Shown: positions 13,941 through 22,912, numbered from the stretch's first letter. The stretch: 64,000 nt of DNA from Massilia sp. Root418 (GCF_001425265.1 NZ_LMEC01000001.1:1198036-1262035), one strand, 5' to 3'. The notes: generated from the letters alone by a model not told the origin. Program-made: numbers and translations.

Positions 13941-14792
13941 ATGAACAACGTATCCCCGATGCGGCGCGACGCGCCGCCTGAAGTGGAGGAGCTGGAACTG
14001 GACTTGCTGGTCGAAGCCCTGTTCCAGCGCTACGGCTACGACTTCCGCGGCCACGAGCGCGCCGTGCTGCGGCGCAAGCTGCGCGGCGTGATGCAGCAGC
14101 GCAGCCTGCGCACGCTGTCCGCGCTGCAGGGCCAGGTGCTGCACGACCAGGGCGCGGCCAGCGCCGTGCTGCGCGCGCTGCACGTGCAGCCCGCCGCCAT
14201 GTTCGAGGACCCTGAGGAAGCGCGCCTGCTGCGCCAGGCCGGCGCGGCCTGCCTGCGCGGCGTGGCGCTGCCCAAGGTGTGGCTGGCCGACTGCGCGGGC
14301 GCCGGGCAGGCCTGGACGCTGGCCGTGCTGCTGGCCGAGCAGGGCCTGCTGGCGCACACGGAACTGCACTGCACCGTGGCCAGCGACGAGCTGCTGGCCG
14401 ACGCGCAGGACGCCGCCATTCCGCTGGAACGCCTGGCGGAGTACGAGGCCAGTTACACCCGCGCCGGCCCCGGCCCCGGCAGGCTTGCGGACTACTTCCA
14501 CATCGCCGGCAACCGCGCCGTGCTACTGCCTGCGCTGCGCAGCCGTATCACCTGGGCGCAGTACAACCTGGTGACGGACGCCTCCTTCAACGAATTCAAC
14601 CTGATCGTCTGCCGCCGCGCCCTGCCCGACTTCGGTCCGCTGCTACGCCAGCGCGTGCTGCACCTGTTCCACGCCAGCCTGGCGCCGTTCGGCGTGCTGG
14701 CCCTGGACCGGCAGTTCGACGAAGGCGAACCGCTGGCCGCCTGCTACCGGCCCTTGCAGCCCATGCAGCCCTGGTACAAGCGCATTGCCTGA
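13941..14792 (+). CDS. Degenerate CheR-like methyltransferase
   Basis: A 283-residue protein with the two-part plan of CheR chemoreceptor methyltransferases: an N-terminal helical domain (residues ~10-85, with RYGYDFRGHERAVLRRKL resembling the family start) and a Rossmann-like C-terminal domain ending in a YNLVTDASFNEFNLIVCRR strand-helix. The key motifs are altered. The position of the family FFRD motif reads AAMFEDPEE, and the SAM-binding G-x-G-E-E segment reads LADCAGAGQAWTLAVLL, without the acidic pair. It may therefore bind but not methylate, or be a structural partner. The start is taken at 13941, 11 bases after the poly-HAMP kinase stop, which suggests translational coupling and a joint role with that kinase. 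Confidence 0.75.
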   Translation: MNNVSPMRRDAPPEVEELELDLLVEALFQRYGYDFRGHERAVLRRKLRGVMQQRSLRTLSALQGQVLHDQGAASAVLRALHVQPAAMFEDPEEARLLRQAGAACLRGVALPKVWLADCAGAGQAWTLAVLLAEQGLLAHTELHCTVASDELLADAQDAAIPLERLAEYEASYTRAGPGPGRLADYFHIAGNRAVLLPALRSRITWAQYNLVTDASFNEFNLIVCRRALPDFGPLLRQRVLHLFHASLAPFGVLALDRQFDEGEPLAACYRPLQPMQPWYKRIA

Positions 14793-14811
14793 CTCGGCGC
14801 GCCGGGCGCCG

Positions 14812-15585
14812 TCAGGAGATTTCCTGCCCGGTGCAAACGGCCTCGAACATGGCCGCGTCGATGTCGAAGGAGTAGTCGTCCTGGAGATTAAAATAGGCGC
14901 GCGCCTCGTCCGGCGCCGTGTCGAACAGGCTGCGGATCGCCTGCACACGCAGCGCCGGCGTGCGCATGCGTGCCACCCACTCGTCGAAGCGCATTGTCAG
15001 TTTCCACTGGCTGGACACGTGGTGCGCAAAGCCCGCGTTTTTCAATTTCGCCTCCCATTCGCACAGCCGGTAGTCGCGCACATGGGAGCCGTCGCGCAGC
15101 AGCTCCACCGCCTGCAGCGTGGTGTCGCACAGCGCGGCTTGCGGTGCGGTAATGTCGATCGCGACAAAGCGCCCGCCCGCGCGCAGCACGCGCCGCACTT
15201 CATGCAGCGCCCCCTGGACGTCGGGCCAGTGGTGGGCCGAAAAGCGCGTCAGCACCAGGTCGAAGCTGGCGTTGGCGAAAGGCAGCCGCCCCGCGTCGCC
15301 CTGGCGCGTGCTGATATTGTGCAGCCCGCGTTCACCGCTGGCGCCGGCCACCACCTCCAGCATCTGCGCGGATAAGTCGTAGGCCACCACCGACTGCGCG
15401 GCGCTCGCCACGGCAAAACTGGCGTGGCCGGCGCCGCAGCCGAGGTCCAGCACGCGCGGCCCTTGCATGCTCTGCGCGATCGCGTGCAGCGCCGCCAGGT
15501 CCGCCCCCTGGGCGTGCACGCTGCTGCTCAGGTAACTGCTGGCGGTTTCGCCGAATTGCTGGGCCACGTAAGTCTGCTGTTTCAT
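14812..15585 (-). CDS. Class I SAM-dependent methyltransferase (UbiE/Methyltransf_11 type)
   Basis: A 257-residue cytosolic methyltransferase. Motif I is clear (RVLDLGCGAGHASFAVA, residues ~48-65), followed by the acidic motif II end (VVAYDLSAQMLEVV), the motif III region (TRQGDAGRLPFANASFDLVLTR) and a post-motif strand (RAGGRFVAIDI). This arrangement is shared by UbiE-like small-molecule methyltransferases; the acceptor substrate is not evident. The start ATG at 15585 has GGAGAACTAA before it. It diverges from the XRE-type regulator with 90 bases between the start codons, a common layout for a regulator and its target. Confidence 0.88.
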   Translation of the reverse strand: MKQQTYVAQQFGETASSYLSSSVHAQGADLAALHAIAQSMQGPRVLDLGCGAGHASFAVASAAQSVVAYDLSAQMLEVVAGASGERGLHNISTRQGDAGRLPFANASFDLVLTRFSAHHWPDVQGALHEVRRVLRAGGRFVAIDITAPQAALCDTTLQAVELLRDGSHVRDYRLCEWEAKLKNAGFAHHVSSQWKLTMRFDEWVARMRTPALRVQAIRSLFDTAPDEARAYFNLQDDYSFDIDAAMFEAVCTGQEIS

Positions 15586-15614
15586 TTAGTTCTCCTGGAC
15601 GGTTCGGGATGTTG

Positions 15615-15668
15615 CAGAATAAGCGGGCTGTTATCCTGTAACAAGACCACAACTTATCCTGGTATAAA
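15615..15668. promoter_or_regulatory. Divergent promoter region with three copies of an 8-bp operator-like word
   Basis: TTATCCTG occurs at 15631-15638 and again at 15654-15661 (23 bp, about two helical turns, apart). A near-inverted copy, CAGAATAA, lies at 15615-15622. A TATAAA hexamer at 15663-15668 could be the -10 element of the XRE gene. If so, transcription would begin at or next to the ATG at 15676 and the mRNA would be leaderless. The words are candidates for binding by the regulator itself. Confidence 0.4.
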
Positions 15669-15675
15669 GAATCCC

Positions 15676-16485
15676 ATGCAAGCGACCATGAATGGCAAGC
15701 TCGGTGAATTCATCCGCCTCCACCGCGAACGCGTCAGCCCGCAAAGCGTGGGCTTGCCCGGCGGCGGGCGCCGCCGCACACCGGGCTTGCGGCGCGAGGA
15801 GCTGGCCCAGCTGTGCGAAGTCAGCCCCACCTGGCTGACCTGGCTGGAACAGGGCCGGCCGGTGGCCGCGTCCGCCGCCATGCTGGCCAGGCTGGCCGAT
15901 GTTCTGCAGCTGAGCGCGGCCGAACGCGCCTACCTGTTCAGCCTGGCCGAACGGCTGGATCCGCAGCGCGCCCCCCATGGCGCGCATGACGACGACAGCG
16001 GCACAGCCAGCGAATTGCACGCCTTGGTGGCGGCAGTGCAGGCGCCGGCCTACGTGCTGGATCTGCAGTGGGACGCCGTCGCCTGGAATCCGGACGCGGC
16101 CGCCCTGTTCGCCGGCTGGCTGGACGGGGACGCCGACGTCGCCGGCCGCGCGCCCAATCTGCTGCGGTTCATGTTCCTGCAGCCCGCTGCGCGCAGCCTG
16201 ATCGTGGACTGGCCTCACCGGGCGCGCCGGCTGGTGGCGGAATTCCGCGCCGACGCGGGCAAGCTGGCCGGCCAGGAGCCGCTGGCGGCGCTGATCGCGG
16301 AACTCAGCGCCGCGAGCGCCGAGTTCGGCGAACTGTGGACGCTGCAGGACGTGCTGGAGCGCGAAGGCGGCGTGCGCCGCTTCCGCCATCCGGCGCGCGG
16401 AGCGCTGGCGTTCCGGCAGGCCACGCTGCACCTGGCCCGCCGCCACGACCTGAAGCTGATCATGCTGCTGCCGCTGCATGGCTGA
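15676..16485 (+). CDS. XRE-family regulator with MmyB-like ligand-binding domain
   Basis: A 269-residue DNA-binding regulator. The N-terminal helix-turn-helix covers ~8-80, with the typical family phrase RRTPGLRREELAQLCEVSPTWLTWLEQGR. The C-terminal domain (~105-265) matches the MmyB-type ligand-binding fold, with YVLDLQWDAVAWNPDAAALF, then LLRFMFLQPAARSLIVDW and FRHPARGALAFRQATL. In characterised relatives this domain binds fatty-acid-like ligands. The ATG at 15676 is preferred over open codons upstream because the upstream part reads through the divergent methyltransferase; a second ATG lies at 15688. No Shine-Dalgarno sequence is visible. It likely controls itself and the divergent methyltransferase gene. 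Confidence 0.87.
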   Translation: MQATMNGKLGEFIRLHRERVSPQSVGLPGGGRRRTPGLRREELAQLCEVSPTWLTWLEQGRPVAASAAMLARLADVLQLSAAERAYLFSLAERLDPQRAPHGAHDDDSGTASELHALVAAVQAPAYVLDLQWDAVAWNPDAAALFAGWLDGDADVAGRAPNLLRFMFLQPAARSLIVDWPHRARRLVAEFRADAGKLAGQEPLAALIAELSAASAEFGELWTLQDVLEREGGVRRFRHPARGALAFRQATLHLARRHDLKLIMLLPLHG

Positions 16486-16558
16486 AGCAGGCGCGCATTG
16501 ACCGCGCTGGCCAATGGGGCTACATTGCTCCCTTAACAAAAATTCCCTGGAGCATTGC

Positions 16559-19279
16559 ATGCAGCGCAGCCTGATTTCCGCAGCCATCCTGTCCCTGACC
16601 GCCCTCGCCGCCGTCCCGGCCGCACAAGCCACGCAAGCCGCGCAAGCCGCAGGCAAGGCCAAACCTGCCAAGGCCGGCAAGGCCAGTCAGGGCGCCACGG
16701 CCGCCGCCGGGCGCCTGGCCACTACCCAGCTGCCGCGCAATGTCCGCCCCAGCCATTACAGCATTTCCCTCACGCCGGACGCCCAGGCGTCCACCTTCAG
16801 CGCACGCGCGGTGATCGCCATCGACGTGCTGGAGCCCACCGCCACCGTCACGCTGCACGCACTGGACCTGGTCCTTGCCGCGGCCAGCATTGCCGCCGGC
16901 CCGGGCCAGCCGGTGCAGCAGGCCAGCAATATCGCGCTGAACGCGGACAAGCAGACCGCCACGCTCACCTTTGCGCGCCCGCTGCCCAAAGGCAGCTACC
17001 AGCTGGCCATCGACTACAGCGGCAAGATCGGCAACCAGGCCGCCGGCCTGTTCTCGCTCGACTACGACACCCCGGCCGGCAAGAAGCGCGCGCTGTACAC
17101 CCAGTTCGAAGCGGCCGACGCGCGCCGCATGGTGCCATCCTGGGACGAGCCGGCCTTCCGCGCCACCTTCGCACTGGAAGCCACCGTGCCGGCCGGCCAG
17201 ATGGCGGTATCCAACATGCCGGTGGCCAGCACCAGCGACGTGGACGGCGGCCGCAAGCTGGTGCGCTTCGCCACCACGCCGAAAATGTCCACCTATCTGC
17301 TGTTCTTCGGCCTGGGCGACTTCGAGCGCGCCACCGCCACCGAGGGCGGCACCGAACTGGGCGTGGTCACCGTCAAGGGCCGCCTGCCGCAGGCGCAGTT
17401 CGTGCTCGATTCGTCCAAAGCCGTGCTGCGCGAGTACAACGACTACTTCGCCTTCCCCTACCCGCTGCCCAAGCTGGACAACGTGGCCGCGCCCGGCCGC
17501 AGCCAGTTCTTCGGCGCCATGGAAAACTGGGGCGCCATCATGAGCTTCGAAGCCGCCATGCTGCTCGACCCGGCCATGTCCACCCAGGCCGACAAGCAGT
17601 CCGCCTACAGCATCGCCGCGCACGAAACCGCGCACCAGTGGTTCGGCAACCTGGTCACCATGCGCTGGTGGGACGACCTGTGGCTGAACGAAGGCTTCGC
17701 CACCTGGATGGCCGGCCGCACCACCGCGCTGCAGCATCCGGAATGGCAGACCGCGCTGAACCGCGTGGCCGGCCGCAACGGCGCCATCGAGCGCGACGCG
17801 CTGGCCACCACGCACCCGGTGGTGCAGCGCGTGGCCACCGTGGAGGAAGCGCATGCGGCCTTCGACGAAATCACCTACGCCAAGGGCGGCGCCATCATCA
17901 ACATGCTGGAAAACTACGTGGGCGAGGCGGCCTGGCGCGACGGCGTGCGCAGCTACGTCAAGGCCCACGCCTACGGCAACGCCGTGTCGGACCAGTTGTG
18001 GCAGCACATCGAGCGCGCCGCCGGCAAGCCGGTGACCGCCATCGCGCACGACTTCACCCTGCAGCCTGGCGTGCCGCTGATACGCGTGTCCGACTACAGC
18101 TGCCGCGCCGGCAAGACCAGCGTCACCCTGACCCAGGGCGAGTACAGCAAGGACCAGCCGAACAAGAAGCCGCTGTCGTGGCGCGTGCCGGTGCTGGCCA
18201 AGACGGTAGGCGCGGAGCAGGCCAGCCGCATCCTGGTCAGCGGCGGCAAGGCCAGCGTGTCCCTGCCGGGCTGCGGCCCGGTGCTGGTGAACGCGGGCCA
18301 GGCCGGCTACTACCGCACGGTGTACACGCCCAAGGCCTACGCCGCCCTGGCGGCCAGCTTCGGCAAGCTGGACACGGTGGACCAGCTCGGCCTGATGACG
18401 GAGAGCTGGGCGCTGGGCATGGCCGGCCGGCAGTCCCCGTCCGACGCCCTGAGCCTGGCGCGCGCCACCCCGGTGGACGCCGCGCCGCAGGTGTGGGGCC
18501 GCATCGCCCGCATGTTCGACGAAATCCGCATCTACGCGCGCGACAACGAAGCCACCCGCGCCAGGCTGTCGTCCTTCGCCGTTGCGCGCCTGGCGCCGGT
18601 GCTGGCGCGCGTGGGCTGGGACGCGCGCAGCGACGAAACGGCGCCCACCGCCATCCTGCGCGAACAGCTGATCTACACGCTCGGCACGCTGGGCGACGAC
18701 GACGTGATGGTGGAAGCGCGCCGCCGCTACGACGCTGCGCTGGCCGGCGACAAGGCGGCCCTGCCGCCGGCGCTGCGCCGCGTGGTGCTGGGCGTGGTGG
18801 CCCGCAACGCGGACGCCCGCGTGTGGGAACAGCTGCATGCGGCCGCCAAGGCCGAGCAGTCCGCCATCGTCAAGTCCGAGCTGTACAGCCTGTTGGGCCA
18901 GACCCTGGACCCGGCGCTGGCGCAGCGCGCGCTGGAGCTGGCGGTGAGCGGCGAACCGGATGCCACCATCGGCGCAGGCATCATTTCGTCGGTGGCGCAG
19001 GAGCATGCCGAACGGGCCTTCGATTTCGCGCTGGCCAACCTGCCCAAGGTGAACGGCCTGGTGGAAAGCAGCTCGCGCGCAGCCTATTTCCCCGGCCTGG
19101 CCGGCGGCTCGGCCAGCGCGGCCATGGTGGACAAGCTGAAGGCCTACGCCGACGCCAACCTGCCCGCCAGCGCGCGCAGCCAGACCAACACGGCGGTCTC
19201 GCGCATGCAGTACCGCGCCACCGTGATCCGCGACCGCATGCCGGAAATCGACGCCTGGCTGGACCGCCAGGCGCTGTAA
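16559..19279 (+). CDS. M1-family zinc aminopeptidase, exported
   Basis: A 906-residue metallopeptidase that removes N-terminal residues from peptides. The start at 16559 follows GGAG and gives a signal peptide (MQRSLISAAILSLTALAAVPAAQA); longer in-frame starts add a sequence unlike a signal. A Lys/Ala-rich linker is followed by the M1 N-terminal beta domain, the exopeptidase motif GAMENWGA, and the zinc site HETAH (His355, Glu356, His359) with Glu378 in WLNEGFA. The C-terminal ~350 residues form the ERAP1-like helical domain. The secreted state suggests periplasmic or extracellular peptide use. The convergent GST gene ends 20 bases beyond it. Confidence 0.95.
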   Translation: MQRSLISAAILSLTALAAVPAAQATQAAQAAGKAKPAKAGKASQGATAAAGRLATTQLPRNVRPSHYSISLTPDAQASTFSARAVIAIDVLEPTATVTLHALDLVLAAASIAAGPGQPVQQASNIALNADKQTATLTFARPLPKGSYQLAIDYSGKIGNQAAGLFSLDYDTPAGKKRALYTQFEAADARRMVPSWDEPAFRATFALEATVPAGQMAVSNMPVASTSDVDGGRKLVRFATTPKMSTYLLFFGLGDFERATATEGGTELGVVTVKGRLPQAQFVLDSSKAVLREYNDYFAFPYPLPKLDNVAAPGRSQFFGAMENWGAIMSFEAAMLLDPAMSTQADKQSAYSIAAHETAHQWFGNLVTMRWWDDLWLNEGFATWMAGRTTALQHPEWQTALNRVAGRNGAIERDALATTHPVVQRVATVEEAHAAFDEITYAKGGAIINMLENYVGEAAWRDGVRSYVKAHAYGNAVSDQLWQHIERAAGKPVTAIAHDFTLQPGVPLIRVSDYSCRAGKTSVTLTQGEYSKDQPNKKPLSWRVPVLAKTVGAEQASRILVSGGKASVSLPGCGPVLVNAGQAGYYRTVYTPKAYAALAASFGKLDTVDQLGLMTESWALGMAGRQSPSDALSLARATPVDAAPQVWGRIARMFDEIRIYARDNEATRARLSSFAVARLAPVLARVGWDARSDETAPTAILREQLIYTLGTLGDDDVMVEARRRYDAALAGDKAALPPALRRVVLGVVARNADARVWEQLHAAAKAEQSAIVKSELYSLLGQTLDPALAQRALELAVSGEPDATIGAGIISSVAQEHAERAFDFALANLPKVNGLVESSSRAAYFPGLAGGSASAAMVDKLKAYADANLPASARSQTNTAVSRMQYRATVIRDRMPEIDAWLDRQAL

Positions 19280-19299
19280 GGCCCGCTGCCGCGGCCGGG

Positions 19300-19920
19300 T
19301 CAGCCCGCCGCCGCGCTGGGACGCTCGGCGATGCGGTCGCGCCAGGCCTGCAGGTGCGGCATGTCTTCCGCGCCGGGCCGGAACTTCATCAGGCCGCGCG
19401 CGAACTCCATGGCGCAGAAGGCTGTGATGTCGGCAATGGTGAAGCGCTGGCCTGCCACGTAAGGCTGGCTGGCCAGGGTCCGGTCCAGCCAGCGCGCCCA
19501 CTCGCGCATTTTCTCGCCCTGCGCCGCGCCGAATTCCGGGAACTGCGGCTGCTCCAGCAGCGCCAGGCCGGGATGCGTGTGGCGCACGCAGTTGGCGATG
19601 CCGGCAAACACGTGCAGCTCCACACGGCGGTCCGCCATCTCGATGAAGGCGTGCTCCTCGAAGCCCTCGCCCATCAGGTTGGGCTGGGGGTAAGCGCCCT
19701 CCAGGTAAGAGCAGATGGCGCGCGTTTCGCACAGCACGCGGCCGTCGTCCAGCTCCAGCACAGGCACCCGGCCGAAAGGATTCTTGGCCAGGAAGGCCGG
19801 ACTGCGGTTCTCCAGCTTGTTCAGGTCCAGCAGTTCCGTTTCCAGGCTGATGCCCTTCTCGGCCATGAACATCGCCACCCGGCGGGGATTGGGTGCGCGC
19901 GCACTCGTGTACAGTTTCAT
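19300..19920 (-). CDS. Glutathione S-transferase family protein
   Basis: A 206-residue cytosolic GST. The thioredoxin-like N-terminal domain (1-80) starts MKLYTSARAPNPRRVAMFM and carries the cis-proline site (NPFGRVPVLELDDG) and the glutathione gamma-glutamyl contact (LCETRAICSYLE). The helical C-terminal domain ends in the usual ITAFCAMEFARGLMKF region. The catalytic residue is probably the Ser of YTSARAPNP, an assignment by position only. It lies 3 bases after the stop of the other GST gene, so the two form a two-gene operon. The substrate is unknown. Confidence 0.92.
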   Translation of the reverse strand: MKLYTSARAPNPRRVAMFMAEKGISLETELLDLNKLENRSPAFLAKNPFGRVPVLELDDGRVLCETRAICSYLEGAYPQPNLMGEGFEEHAFIEMADRRVELHVFAGIANCVRHTHPGLALLEQPQFPEFGAAQGEKMREWARWLDRTLASQPYVAGQRFTIADITAFCAMEFARGLMKFRPGAEDMPHLQAWRDRIAERPSAAAG

Positions 19921-19923
19921 GCT

Positions 19924-20631
19924 TCAGACGCCTTTCTCGCGTGATTGACCGGTCTCCAGCATTTTGCGCGCTTCGGCCGCGAACTGCTCAGCTTTTTCAG
20001 CGCTGGCGCTGCGGTCCAGCCTGGAGGGCGGCAGCTGGATGCCGCGCCGCACGGCGGGCCGCTCGCCCACCAGCGCCAGCCAGCGCTGCAGGTGCGGCAG
20101 GCCGTCCACCTCCACCCCGGACCAGCTGTGCGTGCGCACCCAGGCCCAGTTGGCGATGTCGGCAATGGAGTAGTCCCCGGCCAGGTATTCGTGCCGCGCC
20201 AGGTGGCCGTCCAGCACGCGGAACAGGCGCTTGCTCTCGCCCTGGTAGCGGTCGATGGCGGGCTGGATCTTTTCCGGGAAATAGCGGTAGAACACATTGG
20301 CCTGCCCCATCATCGGCCCCACCCCGCCCATCTGGAACATCAGCCACTGCAGCACCTGCGAGCGGCCCTTGGGGTCGGACGGCATCAGCATGCCGGTCTT
20401 TTCAGCCAGATAGATCAGGATGGCGCCGGACTCGAACACGGCGAAATCGCCGGCCGCGCGGTCGACGATGGCGGGGATGCGCCCGTTCGGATTGATGGCC
20501 AGGAACCATGGTTCTTTTTGCACATTTGCCGCCAGGTCCAGTATGTGCATTTCATAAGGAAGCGCCAGTTCTTCCAGGGCGATGGATACTTTGTGGCCGT
20601 TGGGTGTTGCTGCGGTGTACAGGTCTATCAT
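19924..20631 (-). CDS. Glutathione S-transferase, Nu-class-like (YfcG/YghU type)
   Basis: A 235-residue protein. The start is placed at 20631 ([21 protein letters not shown]) because the family begins there; the open frame runs 24 codons further upstream without homology. The N-terminal [24 protein letters not shown] and [15 protein letters not shown] match Nu-class enzymes, which act as disulfide-bond reductases using glutathione rather than classical transferases. The C-terminal domain keeps [20 protein letters not shown] and [11 protein letters not shown]. First gene of a GST pair with the smaller one downstream. Confidence 0.92.
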   Translation of the reverse strand: MIDLYTAATPNGHKVSIALEELALPYEMHILDLAANVQKEPWFLAINPNGRIPAIVDRAAGDFAVFESGAILIYLAEKTGMLMPSDPKGRSQVLQWLMFQMGGVGPMMGQANVFYRYFPEKIQPAIDRYQGESKRLFRVLDGHLARHEYLAGDYSIADIANWAWVRTHSWSGVEVDGLPHLQRWLALVGERPAVRRGIQLPPSRLDRSASAEKAEQFAAEARKMLETGQSREKGV

Positions 20632-20721
20632 CGAAACGCCTTTCAGGGTTGCAGTGTGTACCCAGTGTAGGCGAAACTGACGGTTCCTGTACGCAACGCC
20701 CACGCAGCCGAAGCGGCAGGC

Positions 20722-20756
20722 AAAAAAAGACCGGCGATCTTTGGAGGGAGCCGGTC
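20722..20756 (-). terminator. Rho-independent terminator (minus strand)
   Basis: GACCGGC/GCCGGTC stem (20729-20735 with 20750-20756), followed on the minus strand by seven T residues. No protein gene on the minus strand ends just upstream, which is the main reason to suspect a small RNA here. Read in the other direction it is followed by only four A residues, so it does not terminate plus-strand transcripts. Confidence 0.72.
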
Positions 20757-20880
20757 AAAACGCTTTTTAGAGCGCGGGGATATCGTGCCGCATCTAAGGG
20801 ATACGGCAACCTGGCGCGCGGAGGAGGCCGCGCGCTACAGGTGTCACTTTGCCAGCAATCGGCTGGCCAAGGCTTAGAAC
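20722..20880 (-). ncRNA. Candidate small RNA with intrinsic terminator
   Basis: Read on the minus strand, this 228-bp gap between the GST and chemoreceptor genes holds three stem-loops followed by a factor-independent terminator. The stems are GCCAGC/GCTGGC (20851-20867), an interrupted 12-bp stem at 20810-20841 whose loop reads CCTCCT, and TGCCG/CGGCA (20786-20808). The terminator is a 7-bp stem (20729-20756) followed by seven T residues (20722-20728). A possible -10 (TTTAAT, 20884-20889) would put the 5' end near 20877. No reading frame is convincing. The C-rich CCTCCT and CTCCCTCC loops are complementary to Shine-Dalgarno sequences, suggesting a regulator acting on mRNAs. The stems could equally form in a plus-strand chemoreceptor leader, but the terminator fits only the minus strand. 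Confidence 0.5.
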
Positions 20881-20931
20881 TTCATTAAATCAATACATTT
20901 ATAAAAACAACAATTCACCAGGGACCCCATC

Positions 20932-22899
20932 ATGAAAAACATCACGTTCGATCCCCGGCAATGGGGTGTAGGCGCCAAGATCACCGTCTTTACCTTCGGC
21001 CTGGTGAGCGCCATCATCGCCATGCTGATACTCATGATCAGCAATGCGACCACCAACCTGCTGGAAGAAAACAGCACCCACAGCGTGCGCCAGGAGCTCA
21101 AGGGCGTGGTGGACATGGTGGACATCTTCAACGCCACCCTGAAGACGCAGACCGCCGGCTATGCCGGCATGCTGGCCGCCTCCTTCGACGGCAAGTTCAC
21201 GCTGGACGAAGCCACCAGCAGCCCGGTGGCCGGCAAGCCCGCGCCGACGCTGAAGAACGGCGAACAGGTGATCAATATGGACTTCACCATTCCCGACAAA
21301 TTCCAGCGCCACAGCGGCAGCGTGGCCACCATCTTCGCCGCCAGCGGCGAGGACTTCATCCGCGTGTCGACCTCGCTGAAGAAGGAAAACGGCGAGCGCG
21401 CCATCGGCACCGTGCTGGACCGTGCCCACCCCGGCTACGCCAGGCTGCGCGCCGGCGAGAACTACACCGGCCTGGCCAAGCTGTTCGGCAAGACCTATAT
21501 GACGCGCTACGACCCGATCCGCGACGCCGGCGGCAAGGTGATCGGCATCCTGTTTGTCGGCGTCGACGTGGGCGCGGGGCTGCAGGCGCTCAAGGACAAG
21601 GTCAAGGCCATCAAGGTGGGCCAGACCGGCTACTTCTACGTGCTCGATTCCAGCCCCGGCAAGAACTATGGCAGCCTGGTGGTGCACCCCGCCAAGGAAG
21701 GCGCCAACATCCTGGAGAGCAAGGACGCCGGCGGCCGCGAGTTCATCAAGGAAATCCTGAGCAAGAAGGAAGGCGTGATCCGCTACCCCTGGCTGAATCC
21801 CGGCGAATCGGCCGCGCGCGAGAAGGTGGTGGCCTACACCGCCTTCCCCGACTGGAACTGGGTCATCGCCGGCGGCGCCTATACGGAAGAAATCACCATG
21901 GACGCGGTGCGCCTGCGCAACCGCTACGTGCTGTTCGGCTTTATCGCGCTGGGCGCCTTCGCCGCCGCGCTGATGCTGGTGGTGCGCACGCATGTGACGC
22001 GGCCGCTGGCCGAGGCCGAGCGCGCGGCCGGCCGCATCGCCGAGGGCGACCTGACGGTGAACCTCCAGACCGGCAGCAAGGATGAGATCGGCAAGCTGTG
22101 CGGCGCCATGAACGGCATCAGCGGCAACCTGTCGCGCGTGGTGGGCCAGGTGCGCGAAGGCGCCGAGCACATTGCCACCGCCAGCACCGAGATCGCCAGC
22201 GGCAACCAGGACCTGTGTCAGCGCACCGAGCAGCAAGCCTCCAACCTGGAGGAAACCGCCGCCGCCATGGAGCAGCTGACCTCCACCGTGCGCCAGAACG
22301 CCGACAACGCGCAGCAAGCCAACCGCCTGGCGCTGGCCGCGTCCGACACGGCCGCGCGCGGCGGCCAGGTGGTGTCGCAGGTGGTGGACACCATGGGCTC
22401 GATCAACCAGTCCTCGCGCAAGATCGTCGACATCATCAGCGTGATTGACGGCATCGCCTTCCAGACCAATATCCTGGCGCTGAACGCGGCCGTGGAAGCG
22501 GCGCGGGCCGGCGAACAGGGGCGCGGCTTTGCCGTGGTGGCTTCCGAGGTGCGCAACCTGGCGCAGCGCAGCGCGGCGGCCGCGAGGGAAATCAAGGAGC
22601 TCATCAACGCGTCGGTCGAGCAGGTCGAGGCCGGCAGCAGGCTGGTGCAGCAGGCCGGCTCCACCATGGACGAGGTGGTCTCCAGCGTGGCCCACGTGAC
22701 CGGCATCATGACCGAGATCTCGGCCGCCAGCCAGGAACAGAACGCGGGCATTGCGCAGGTGAGCACCGCCATCACCCGCATGGACGAGGTGACGCAGCAG
22801 AACGCAGCCCTGGTGGAACAGGCCGCCGCGGCTGCCGCCTCGCTGCAGCAGGAAGCGGCGGCGCTGGCGCAGGTGGTGCGGGTGTTCCAGCTGCGTTAG
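20932..22899 (+). CDS. Methyl-accepting chemotaxis protein with Cache sensor domain
   Basis: A 655-residue transmembrane chemoreceptor. TM1 (~17-40) is followed by a large periplasmic region (~45-315) of Cache_3-Cache_2 type, recognisable by SGEDFIRVSTSLKKENGERAIGT, IGILFVGVDVGAGLQALK and VVAYTAFPDWNWVIAGGAY. TM2 (~330-350) leads to HAMP (VTRPLAEAERAAGRIAEGDL) and the signalling hairpin with its conserved tip ([36 protein letters not shown]). The C-terminus ends ALAQVVRVFQLR without a CheR-binding pentapeptide, unlike the receptor at the right end of the window. Cache_3-Cache_2 receptors commonly sense small organic acids; the ligand here is unknown. Confidence 0.95.
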   Translation: MKNITFDPRQWGVGAKITVFTFGLVSAIIAMLILMISNATTNLLEENSTHSVRQELKGVVDMVDIFNATLKTQTAGYAGMLAASFDGKFTLDEATSSPVAGKPAPTLKNGEQVINMDFTIPDKFQRHSGSVATIFAASGEDFIRVSTSLKKENGERAIGTVLDRAHPGYARLRAGENYTGLAKLFGKTYMTRYDPIRDAGGKVIGILFVGVDVGAGLQALKDKVKAIKVGQTGYFYVLDSSPGKNYGSLVVHPAKEGANILESKDAGGREFIKEILSKKEGVIRYPWLNPGESAAREKVVAYTAFPDWNWVIAGGAYTEEITMDAVRLRNRYVLFGFIALGAFAAALMLVVRTHVTRPLAEAERAAGRIAEGDLTVNLQTGSKDEIGKLCGAMNGISGNLSRVVGQVREGAEHIATASTEIASGNQDLCQRTEQQASNLEETAAAMEQLTSTVRQNADNAQQANRLALAASDTAARGGQVVSQVVDTMGSINQSSRKIVDIISVIDGIAFQTNILALNAAVEAARAGEQGRGFAVVASEVRNLAQRSAAAAREIKELINASVEQVEAGSRLVQQAGSTMDEVVSSVAHVTGIMTEISAASQEQNAGIAQVSTAITRMDEVTQQNAALVEQAAAAAASLQQEAAALAQVVRVFQLR

Positions 22900-22912
22900 C
22901 GCGCGGACGGGC

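Noticed and set aside
16520..19732. 1070-codon open frame antisense to the aminopeptidase
   Set aside because: Runs across the M1 gene and into the first GST gene; no start signal or motif.
20761..20880. Cyclic di-GMP riboswitch in the chemoreceptor leader
   Set aside because: No match to the conserved GEMM-I core. The hairpins fit better with the minus-strand terminator.
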